From: Muribaculaceae bacterium
Lineage (GTDB): Bacteria; Bacteroidota; Bacteroidia; Bacteroidales; Muribaculaceae
Length of the DNA stretch: 6,218 bases
Reading direction: 5' to 3'
Assembly: GCA_029057255.1 (NCBI GenBank)
Contig: JAICZO010000040.1
Location: forward strand, 1-6,218
The position numbers and the translations under genes are program-made. The first letter of the stretch is position 1. The number at the start of each line of letters is the position of its first letter. Shown piece after piece: positions 1-6,218 of this stretch. The notes under the pieces were generated by a model. The model had not been told where the DNA came from. It made no database searches and was given only the letters and a program-made list of their open reading frames with translations.

Positions 1-1985
1 CTTATATCCCGTCGACAAATCCCGACGGAACATCGGTCTACTACAATCAGTATAACTACAACGGCAGCCTGTCGGTAGGCAACGGTCTGAACGCCATCCT
101 CAACTATGGCAAGCACTTCAACAAGGAGCGCAACCGCGAGTTCGTGGTCAAAAACGACATCGAGATTCAGCTGATGAAAGACTGGACTCTCAACGCCGAC
201 TACTCCTATCTGTTCCGCAACTACGAGTTCGACTCGCGCCGCGTGCCCGTGCCCTACTCGCAGTACGAGGGCGTCGTGTCGTGGATGGACCCCGCACAGG
301 TGAGCCTTGCCCGCGACCAGTATACCCGCCGTCTCACCAGCCGCACCACGCAGATATACAACGTATTCACCACATACTCGCCCTCGTTCGGGAACCACAA
401 CATCAAGATCATGCTCGGCCTTAACGGCGAGATATACCGCAACAACTCGCTCAAAGCCGAGCGCTACGACCTGCTGAGCACGGAGCTGAGCAGCTTCAAC
501 CTGGCCACGGGCGAGATACCGTCGCTTACCGAAGACCTCCAGAATGCCGTGACCCGCGGATACTTCGGCCGCATCAACTATGACTACGCCGGCAAATACC
601 TCTTCGAAGTGTCAGGCCGCTACGACGGCTCATCACGCTTCGCGAGCAATCACCGCTGGGGTTTCTTCCCCTCGGCATCGGCCGGATGGCGTATGGGACA
701 GGAGAAATTCTGGGAGCCGATACGCTCGTGGTGGTCCGACGCAAAGATACGTGTGTCGGTAGGCTCGCTCGGCAACCAGCAGGTAGGATACTACGACTAT
801 ATCCAGACCATCAACACCGCCAACAAGAACTCGTCGGTGACTATCGACGGTCAGACACAGCTCTCCTACGCCACAGAAAGCGCACCCGTGGCAGGCGACC
901 TCACATGGGAGAAAGTCACAACCTACGACGTGGGTCTCGACCTGGCGTTCCTCAACAACCGCCTGCGCCTGAACAGCGACGTATACATCCGCGATACCCA
1001 CGACATGCTCACCAACGGCGTATCGCTCCCCGCGGTCTACGGCGCGAGCGTGCCCAAGGCCAACTGCGCCAATCTGCGCACCAAAGGATGGGAGCTGGCC
1101 GTATACTGGGACGACAGCTTCAACCTCCTCGACTCGCCCTTCAAGTACTCGGTAAGTGCCGGCGTGGGTGACTATGTATCCAAAATCACAAAATTCGACA
1201 ACCCCAACAGACTGCTCACCGACTACTACGAAGGCATGACCCTCGGCGAGCTGTGGGGCTACCACATCGACGGACTCTTCGCCTCCGACGAAGCCGCCGC
1301 AGCATATGACGTCGACCAAAGCTCGGTCAACTCCGACATCATGGTGGCAGGTCCCTCGAAGGGTCTGCACGGCGGCGACCTCATCTACTCCGACCTCGAC
1401 GGTGACAAAGTGATATCAATCGGCGACAACACTGCCGACAACCCCGGCGACCGCCGCATCATAGGCAATACCCTCCCCCGATATAACTACAACTTCCGCC
1501 TCGGCTTTGAATGGAAAGGCATCGACGTGTCGGCATTCTTCCAGGGCGTGGGGCGCCGCAACTGGTACCCCAACGTGGAAGCAACGACATTCTGGGGGCC
1601 GTACTCGCGCCCGTATCAGGGCTTCATCGCCTCCGACTTCCTCAGCAACGTATGGACCGAAGACAACCCCGACGCATACTTCCCCCGCTGGCGCGGCTAT
1701 GAAGCCCTCGGAGCCACAAACCAGCTCGGCCCGGCCAACGACCGGTATATGCAGAACCTCGCATACCTGCGTCTGAAAAACCTCACCGTCGGCTACACCA
1801 TCCCCGTGCTGCCCAAGGTCTTCAACGAGCTCCGCGTATACTTCTCGGGCGAGAATCTTCTGTACTGGTCGCCCTTCAGAAAGCACTGCCGCACCATCGA
1901 CCCCGAAACGGCGGCTACGATCGCCACCGGCAACAACTACGGCTTTGCAAAGACCTTCACATTCGGCCTGAATGTAGTATTCTAA
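1..1985 (+). CDS. SusC/RagA-family TonB-dependent outer-membrane receptor (3' part)
   Basis: This is the C-terminal part of a SusC-like receptor that imports glycans or peptides across the outer membrane using TonB energy. The reading frame is open from base 3, and the TAA stop is at 1983-1985, so about 660 residues are visible. Family members are usually about 1000-1100 residues, so the signal peptide, carboxypeptidase-like domain, TonB box and plug lie upstream of the window. The GTG at 144 is internal, because clearly SusC-like sequence precedes it. Family signatures seen are RYDGSSRF (618-641), RWGFFPSASAGWRM (654-695), GSLGNQ (762-779), a LPAVYGAS...LRTKGWEL block near 1027-1097, GDLIYSDLDGDK (from 1374) followed by DRRIIGNTLPRYNYNF, and RLKNLTVGYT near 1770-1799. 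The protein ends in FGLNVVF, with the terminal phenylalanine typical of Bam-assembled beta-barrels. The SusD partner starts 21 bp downstream. The substrate cannot be deduced. Confidence 0.96.
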   Translation, partial: YIPSTNPDGTSVYYNQYNYNGSLSVGNGLNAILNYGKHFNKERNREFVVKNDIEIQLMKDWTLNADYSYLFRNYEFDSRRVPVPYSQYEGVVSWMDPAQVSLARDQYTRRLTSRTTQIYNVFTTYSPSFGNHNIKIMLGLNGEIYRNNSLKAERYDLLSTELSSFNLATGEIPSLTEDLQNAVTRGYFGRINYDYAGKYLFEVSGRYDGSSRFASNHRWGFFPSASAGWRMGQEKFWEPIRSWWSDAKIRVSVGSLGNQQVGYYDYIQTINTANKNSSVTIDGQTQLSYATESAPVAGDLTWEKVTTYDVGLDLAFLNNRLRLNSDVYIRDTHDMLTNGVSLPAVYGASVPKANCANLRTKGWELAVYWDDSFNLLDSPFKYSVSAGVGDYVSKITKFDNPNRLLTDYYEGMTLGELWGYHIDGLFASDEAAAAYDVDQSSVNSDIMVAGPSKGLHGGDLIYSDLDGDKVISIGDNTADNPGDRRIIGNTLPRYNYNFRLGFEWKGIDVSAFFQGVGRRNWYPNVEATTFWGPYSRPYQGFIASDFLSNVWTEDNPDAYFPRWRGYEALGATNQLGPANDRYMQNLAYLRLKNLTVGYTIPVLPKVFNELRVYFSGENLLYWSPFRKHCRTIDPETAATIATGNNYGFAKTFTFGLNVVF

Positions 1986-2006
1986 CCAACAACACCCTGA
2001 CAACAA

Positions 2007-3797
2007 ATGAAGAACTGTCATAAAATATTCGCCGCCATAGCGCTCGGCCTTATGTCGCTGACAAGCTGCACAGAGCTTGACCAGTTCCCCGAGGACAAGC
2101 TCAACCCGAGCGTGTTCTTCCACACAGCCACCGAGCTCGAACTCTACACCAACCAGTTCTACTCGCTCATGCCGTCGGTGTCGGCCGACTACAACTGGTA
2201 CCTTGAGCAGGGAGAGCACATCGTCACTCCCGTCATGGACCGTGCCATCCTCGGACAGCGCATCGTCCCGACCGACGCCTCGGAAGTGGGATGGAACTGG
2301 GGCAGCCTGCGCAAAATCAACTACTATCTGCAGAACTCTGACAAGTGTCCCGACGAGCGTGCCCGCGACCGCTACGACGGTGTCGCATACTTCTTCCGCG
2401 CTTACTTCTACTTCAATATGCTCACCCGCTTCGGCGAGCTGCCCTGGTACGACCAGCCTCTGGCATCCGATCAGGACCAGCTCCTCAGCAAGCCCCGCGA
2501 CTCCCGCGAGGTAATCATGGGACACATCATCGAGGATGTCGACAGAGCAATCGCCCTCCTGCCCGCCGACCGCACGACATACACCGTGAACCGCTGGACA
2601 GCTCTCGCGCTCAAATCGCGTGCATGCCTCTTCGAAGGCACCTTCAGAAAATACCATGACGGCGACCCGTTCAACCCCGCATCTCTGCCCTGGGAAGAAC
2701 TCCTCCGCCTCGGTGCCGAAGCATCGAAGACACTCTTCGAGAAGGGCGGCTACTCCCTCTACAGCGAAGGCGACGAGCCTTACCGCGACCTCTTCGCAAC
2801 CCTCGACGCCCGCGAGTGCGAGTACATATGGGCGCGCCGCTGCAGCGAGCAGGTCACTATCAAGAACAACGCCAACGGCTGGGCCAACACCCGCGCCGTA
2901 GGTTTCACCAAGCGCTTCGTCAACCTCTACCTCAACGCCGACGGCAGCCGCTTCACCGACCGCCCCGGTTATGAGACCATGCAGTATGTCGAGGAGTGCA
3001 CCGGCCGCGACCCGCGCATGTCGCAGACTGTATACTGCCCGGGCTACGTCCAGAAAGGCGACGACAGATCGTACCCCACAGACCTCTCGCGCTGCCCCAC
3101 CGGATACAAGTACATCAAGTATGTGATGGACGTCAAGTACAACATCTGGGACGGCTCTCTGGTGCCACTGCCGATATTCCGTCTGGCCGAGGCATATCTC
3201 AACTACGCAGAGTGTATGGCCGAACTCGGTACAATCAGCCAGAACGACCTCGACATCTCTGTCAACAAGCTGCGCACCCGAGCCGGTATGCCGGCAATGA
3301 ACCTCGCAGACGCCAACGCCAATCCCGACCCCTATATGCTCAGCGACAAGACAGGCTATCCCAACGTGACCCGCAGCAGCTGCACCGGCGTCATCCTCGA
3401 GATACGCCGCGAACGCCTCATCGAGCTTGTACTCGAGGGACTCCACTACAACGACATACTCCGCTGGCGCGAAGGCAAGGTGTACGAGCACTCGTTCCTC
3501 GGCCAGTACTTCCCCGGCGAAGGCAAGTATGACCTCACCGGCGACGGCCGCGCCAACGTGGCACTGTACACCGACAAGCGTCCGTCGGGTCTCGGCCTTA
3601 CCTTCCTCAAGATCGGCACCGACATAATCCTCAGCGACGGCGACTCGGGCTACATGCTCGTGCATGGCGACGAAGCCCTGCGCCGCACATGGAACGAGGA
3701 GCGCGACTATCTCTATGCCCTCCCCATCAACGAACGCCTCCTCACCGGCGGTGCCCTGACACAGAACCCCGGCTGGAACGACGGCCTCAACTTCTGA
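2007..3797 (+). CDS. SusD/RagB-family surface substrate-binding lipoprotein
   Basis: This 596-residue lipoprotein is the SusD-type lid of the adjacent SusC barrel and captures substrate at the cell surface. The N-terminus has a short positive region, a hydrophobic core and a lipobox LTSC with the lipidated Cys at 21. The acidic residues after it (CTELD) fit a Bacteroidota lipoprotein surface-export signal. Family blocks seen are ELDQFPEDKLNPSVFF (24-38), WGSLRKINYYLQN (98-110), FFRAYFYFNMLTRFGELPWYDQPL (129-152), FRLAEAYLNYAECMAELG (391-408), VNKLRTRAGMP (419-429), RRERLIELVLEGLHYNDILRW (468-487) and the C-terminal QNPGWND (586-592). The helical TPR-like fold spans most of the protein, and the length is normal. 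The ATG has no Shine-Dalgarno but an A-rich leader (caacaa), as is common in this phylum. Translation ends with tandem in-frame stops, TGA TAA. The gene is almost certainly co-transcribed with the receptor. Ligand unknown. Confidence 0.97.
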   Translation: MKNCHKIFAAIALGLMSLTSCTELDQFPEDKLNPSVFFHTATELELYTNQFYSLMPSVSADYNWYLEQGEHIVTPVMDRAILGQRIVPTDASEVGWNWGSLRKINYYLQNSDKCPDERARDRYDGVAYFFRAYFYFNMLTRFGELPWYDQPLASDQDQLLSKPRDSREVIMGHIIEDVDRAIALLPADRTTYTVNRWTALALKSRACLFEGTFRKYHDGDPFNPASLPWEELLRLGAEASKTLFEKGGYSLYSEGDEPYRDLFATLDARECEYIWARRCSEQVTIKNNANGWANTRAVGFTKRFVNLYLNADGSRFTDRPGYETMQYVEECTGRDPRMSQTVYCPGYVQKGDDRSYPTDLSRCPTGYKYIKYVMDVKYNIWDGSLVPLPIFRLAEAYLNYAECMAELGTISQNDLDISVNKLRTRAGMPAMNLADANANPDPYMLSDKTGYPNVTRSSCTGVILEIRRERLIELVLEGLHYNDILRWREGKVYEHSFLGQYFPGEGKYDLTGDGRANVALYTDKRPSGLGLTFLKIGTDIILSDGDSGYMLVHGDEALRRTWNEERDYLYALPINERLLTGGALTQNPGWNDGLNF

Positions 3798-3822
3798 TAA
3801 ACAGACATTACAATCAATCAAC

Positions 3823-3855
3823 GCATGCGGGGGTGTCACCGCACCGCCCGCATGC
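3823..3855 (+). other. GC-rich RNA hairpin between the SusD gene and the beta-helix gene
   Basis: The arms gcatgcggg (3823-3831) and cccgcatgc (3847-3855) are perfect reverse complements. The stem extends inward with ggtg (3832-3835) pairing cacc (3842-3845), leaving one bulged G at 3846 and a six-base loop, tcaccg. It is followed by an A-rich stretch (acaaaaaaac) and a short AT-rich leader up to the ATG at 3886, not by a T run, so it does not look like an intrinsic terminator on the + strand. It could stabilise the 3' end of the upstream susCD message, mark a processing site or lower downstream expression. I see no convincing Bacteroidota promoter (TTTG ... TAnnTTTG) in 3798-3885. The structure is seen; the role is inferred. 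Confidence 0.6.
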
Positions 3856-3885
3856 ACAAAAAAACACTCATAAATCTTATATTCT

Positions 3886-5535
3886 ATGAAAAAATCAGCT
3901 ACTCGCCTCGCCCTGCTCGCCTCTATTCTCGCAGCAGGTTCGGCCAATGCCGAGAACTACTTCTTCAGCGTAAACGGTGCCGGTGACCAGGACGGCACAT
4001 CTTGGGAAAACGCAGCCCCCGGCGACTATCTTGCCAGCACTGTGGCAGGCCTCAACCCCGGCGACTGTGTCTACATCCAGGGCGGCACATACCTCCCCGA
4101 CCGCAACACGGGTCTCTGGGATATTCCTCAGGGCGTGACCATCGTCGGCGGTTTCGGCACCGATATGAAAGGTACTGAAACAGCTATCACATACCCCACA
4201 GCCACCGAGACTGTCTTCACCGCCGACATCGACGGCGACGGCAAGGGCGACAACGGCCAGCGTGCTTTCATCGTCATCGCCAACGAGCTCACCGACGGCT
4301 GGAAGGGCGACAAGACATGGCAGAACTATCAGAAAGTCTCCATCTCGGGCGTAACAATACGCGACGCCTACTATACGGGCGAATCCACCTATAAAGGCTC
4401 TGCCCTCTTCGCCGTGCAGGCCAACGTCGAGTTCAACTACGTCAAATTCATCGACAACGTCACCACCGTCGGCGGCGGCGTGGTATGCTGTCAGGGCAGC
4501 CATGTAGTGTTCCGCGACTGCACATGGCGCAACAACAAGGGCACCAACGCAGGCGCAGCCCTCATAGCACGTCAGCACAACGGCGGCTCGTCCGAGGCTG
4601 AGACTCGCCGCGGCATCACCATCATCGACCGCTGCGAATTTACCGACAACACCGTTGCAGAGCCTGACAACTCAAGCGTGGCTCGCTACGGCGGCGCAAT
4701 AGCCCTTGCCGACTGGGCCGGAACCATGTACATCAACAACACTTCGGTGACCGGATCGCACATCTCGTGGGCGGGCGCCATGGGTCGTTTCGGTACAGGC
4801 ACCACACTCTACTCCACCAACAACACCTTCTATGACTGCACCTGCAGCTACGACGTCCGTCACAGCGGTTCGATCATCTCTATGGGCGACAAGTCGCACC
4901 TCTATGCCCTCAACACCATTTCGGTCAACCCCGTCGACGGTTTCGAAGGCATGCTCGCATCGAACTTCATACAGACCGACCTCTGCACCTTCGACACCAA
5001 GGGCTACAACGTGTGGGGCTCGACCTTCAACAACTCCTCGACTCCCTACGCCGCTACCGACAATGTCAGCAAGGACAACACTACCGCAGTGGTGTTCGGC
5101 ACCAATGAGGCCAAGGAAGTGAACGGCACACGCGTTATCGCTCCTCTGGAGAGCTTCCGCGGCGTAGTCCTCGCCGATATCGAAGCTGCCGCCGCTGCCT
5201 GGGACATGCCCGCCGACATCGACGTCACCGTCGACCAGACCGGTGCCAAGCGCCCCGCATCGACAGTCCCCGGCGCATACGACATCCTTGCCACCAAGGC
5301 TCCTGCCGGCATAGTGTCGGTTGCCGACAACACATCGGCCTTCACCCTCAAGGCTCTCGGCGCAGGCCGCTATATGGTTGCCGGAGCCGAAGGCACAGCC
5401 TCTGTCTTCGATCTCAGCGGCCGCAAGGTTCTTGAAGCCAATGTAGCTGACGGCGACGTGCTCGACCTCTCGGTTCTCGCCGGTGGCGTCTGCATCGTCA
5501 ACGCAGGCCGCAAGAGCGTGAAAGTCGCTTTCTAA
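3886..5535 (+). CDS. Secreted right-handed beta-helix protein with Pmp-like repeats and C-terminal sorting-type domain
   Basis: This 549-residue exported protein has a Sec signal peptide, probably cleaved after Ala22 (SANA/ENY), with no lipobox. Residues 24-70 form the common N-terminal beta-helix entry module (FFSVNGAGDQDGTSWENAA ... PGDCVYIQGGTYLP). A calcium-type loop DIDGDGKGD lies at 114-122. Residues about 150-345 are beta-helix rungs carrying Pmp-like motif pairs: FIDN/GGGVV, WRNN/AGAAL and FTDN/GGAIAL. Residues 373-375 (GYN) and 449-466 (DQTGAKRP...PGAYD) resemble choice-of-anchor-Q proteins. Residues about 473-549 resemble a T9SS type A sorting domain (ASVFDLSGRKVLE ... VLDLSVLAGGVCIV). 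It starts 88 bp after the SusD gene and ends 31 bp before a terminator. No polysaccharide-lyase catalytic set is evident to me, so a binding, adhesive or unrecognised lyase role all remain possible. Start and frame are secure; function is uncertain. Confidence 0.9.
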   Translation: MKKSATRLALLASILAAGSANAENYFFSVNGAGDQDGTSWENAAPGDYLASTVAGLNPGDCVYIQGGTYLPDRNTGLWDIPQGVTIVGGFGTDMKGTETAITYPTATETVFTADIDGDGKGDNGQRAFIVIANELTDGWKGDKTWQNYQKVSISGVTIRDAYYTGESTYKGSALFAVQANVEFNYVKFIDNVTTVGGGVVCCQGSHVVFRDCTWRNNKGTNAGAALIARQHNGGSSEAETRRGITIIDRCEFTDNTVAEPDNSSVARYGGAIALADWAGTMYINNTSVTGSHISWAGAMGRFGTGTTLYSTNNTFYDCTCSYDVRHSGSIISMGDKSHLYALNTISVNPVDGFEGMLASNFIQTDLCTFDTKGYNVWGSTFNNSSTPYAATDNVSKDNTTAVVFGTNEAKEVNGTRVIAPLESFRGVVLADIEAAAAAWDMPADIDVTVDQTGAKRPASTVPGAYDILATKAPAGIVSVADNTSAFTLKALGAGRYMVAGAEGTASVFDLSGRKVLEANVADGDVLDLSVLAGGVCIVNAGRKSVKVAF

Positions 5536-5565
5536 AGAATTAGCATACAGCTGAATATCACCCAC

Positions 5566-5614
5566 AAAGGGCCGGTGTGCCCAGGTGCGCCTACACCTTG
5601 CACCCGGCCCTTTT
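5566..5614 (+). terminator. Intrinsic terminator after the first beta-helix gene
   Basis: The outer arms aaagggccgg (5566-5575) and ccggcccttt (5604-5613) are perfect 10-bp complements. The stem continues past a bulged T with gtgc (5577-5580) pairing gcac (5600-5603). An inner aggtg (5583-5587) pairs with cacct (5594-5598) around a loop, cgccta. A run of four T (5611-5614) follows directly. This is a long, GC-rich Rho-independent terminator; the AAA at the 5' foot could allow some activity in the reverse direction. It begins 30 bp after the stop of the upstream gene, and its end is only 14 bp before the next start codon, so it bears on how the second beta-helix gene is expressed. Confidence 0.88.
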
Positions 5615-5628
5615 CATATCTTGCAACA

Positions 5629-6218
5629 ATGAAAAAAGCATATTTCTTACTTGCCTCGGCTCTCGTGGGAGTTGCGTCGGCCGGCGCCGCAGAGCAGTTC
5701 TTCAGCCCCGAAGGTGCAGGCAGCAAGGACGGCACGTCATGGGAGAATGCGGCTGACGGCTCTACCCTCGCCGCAAAGGTCAAGGCCGCCAAGGCCGGAG
5801 ACGGGTTCTACCTCCGCGCCGGCACCTACACTCCGGGGACGCTCACTGTGCCCGCGGGCGTGAGCATCAGAGGCGGATACGGCGAAGCCTACTCCGGGAC
5901 TGAAACGCATATCGCCTACCCCTCGCCCGACGAAACCATACTCAGCGCCGACACTGACGGCAACGGTGTGGGCGACAACGCGGCAAAGGCGTTCATCACC
6001 CTCAGCTATTCGGCCCTGCCGTCCAACAGCGAGGCCGTCGTTCTTGCCGGCCTTACCGTGCGCGACGCCGTCTACACCGGCACTTCAAACTATGCCGGCT
6101 CGGCTGTGTACGGCAAGAACGCCAACGCCGAGTTCGACCACGTCAGGTTCATCGCCAACTCGCGCAATACCGGCGGCGGTGCGGTGACGCTCCTGGCGTC
6201 GCAGACTTATTTTCACGA
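5629..6218 (+). CDS. Secreted beta-helix protein, paralogue of the preceding gene (5' part)
   Basis: The ATG at 5629 opens a frame that stays open to the window end: 196 codons plus two bases. The signal peptide (MKKAYFLLASALVGVASAGAA) is probably cleaved near Ala21, with no lipobox. The mature sequence aligns along its length with the preceding gene: EQFFSPEGAGSKDGTSWENAA matches ENYFFSVNGAGDQDGTSWENAA; AGTYTPG matches GGTYLP; GGYGEAYSGTETHIAYP matches GGFGTDMKGTETAITYP; the calcium-type loop DTDGNGVGD (108-116) matches DIDGDGKGD; LTVRDAVYTGTSNYAGSAVY matches VTIRDAYYTGESTYKGSALF; and FIANSRNTGGGAV (174-186) matches FIDNVTTVGGGVV. The visible part has no cysteine, unlike its neighbour. The start follows an A-rich leader (tgcaaca) without a Shine-Dalgarno and lies 14 bp after a terminator. 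The C-terminus, including any sorting domain, is outside the window. Likely an extracellular binding, adhesive or glycan-processing protein; the exact role is unknown. Confidence 0.9.
   Translation, partial: MKKAYFLLASALVGVASAGAAEQFFSPEGAGSKDGTSWENAADGSTLAAKVKAAKAGDGFYLRAGTYTPGTLTVPAGVSIRGGYGEAYSGTETHIAYPSPDETILSADTDGNGVGDNAAKAFITLSYSALPSNSEAVVLAGLTVRDAVYTGTSNYAGSAVYGKNANAEFDHVRFIANSRNTGGGAVTLLASQTYFH

Noticed and set aside
144..1985. GTG at 144 as the true start of the SusC gene
   Set aside because: The same frame is open back to base 3 and encodes sequence expected inside a SusC barrel (YIPSTNPDGTSVYYNQYNYN and on). A start here would also lack a signal peptide and plug.
3823..3855. The intergenic hairpin as an intrinsic terminator
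   Set aside because: No T run follows the stem on the + strand. On the - strand the T-rich stretch precedes the stem instead of following it, and there is no minus-strand gene for it to end.
1416..3947. A very long (843-codon) open frame on the minus strand opposite the SusD gene
   Set aside because: It lies entirely opposite confidently assigned SusC and SusD coding sequence. Its residues (rich in Val, Ala, Glu, Cys, His) reflect the complement of C-ending codons, and it has no recognisable domain. It is a GC-bias shadow.
3886..5535. Assignment of the first beta-helix protein as a pectate or alginate lyase
   Set aside because: The fold is compatible, but I cannot point to a catalytic motif of a polysaccharide-lyase family, and the Pmp-like repeats and sorting tail do not require enzymatic activity.
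4672..5565. A 297-codon minus-strand frame opposite the first beta-helix gene, with similar ones at 633-1370 and 3895-4578
   Set aside because: They show the same Val/Ala/Glu/Gly-rich shadow composition, no family resemblance, and overlap real genes on the other strand.
5532..5792. An 86-codon minus-strand frame covering the terminator and the start of the second beta-helix gene
   Set aside because: It runs through a clear terminator hairpin and opposite a well-supported signal peptide, with no recognisable product.

Overview
The window is a stretch of Bacteroidota chromosome that looks like part of a SusC/SusD-type uptake locus. Four genes are visible, all on the + strand, and two of them run off the window ends. 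The evidence for Bacteroidota is a tandem SusC-like TonB-dependent outer-membrane receptor and SusD-like lipoprotein, the absence of Shine-Dalgarno sequences before the start codons, and a secreted protein with an apparent type IX secretion (T9SS) sorting domain. The DNA is GC-rich, with a strong preference for C-ending codons (GCC, CTC, ATC, AAC, GAC). This suggests a higher-GC gut lineage such as Muribaculaceae or Alistipes rather than typical Bacteroides; that placement is inference only.

Layout: (1) 1-1985, the C-terminal ~660 residues of a SusC/RagA-family receptor, 5' end outside the window. (2) 2007-3797, a complete SusD/RagB-family lipoprotein, 21 bp downstream and surely co-transcribed. 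(3) 3798-3885, a GC-rich hairpin followed by an A-rich leader. (4) 3886-5535, a complete secreted right-handed beta-helix protein with Pmp-like FxxN/GGA repeats, a choice-of-anchor-Q-like segment and a C-terminal sorting-type domain. (5) 5536-5628, a strong intrinsic terminator. (6) 5629-6218, the first 196 codons of a paralogue of gene 4, cut by the window end.

Working together: SusC forms the TonB-powered barrel and SusD its surface lid; together they bind and import a glycan or peptide whose identity cannot be read from this sequence. The two beta-helix proteins appear to be exported by Sec and, for the first at least, carried to the surface by T9SS, so they could bind or process the same extracellular material, or act as adhesins. 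No glycoside hydrolase, regulator (HTCS, ECF/anti-sigma) or mobile element is visible. The most interesting part is the tandem beta-helix pair, with its Pmp-like repeats, calcium-type loop, sorting tail and the terminator placed immediately before the second copy.
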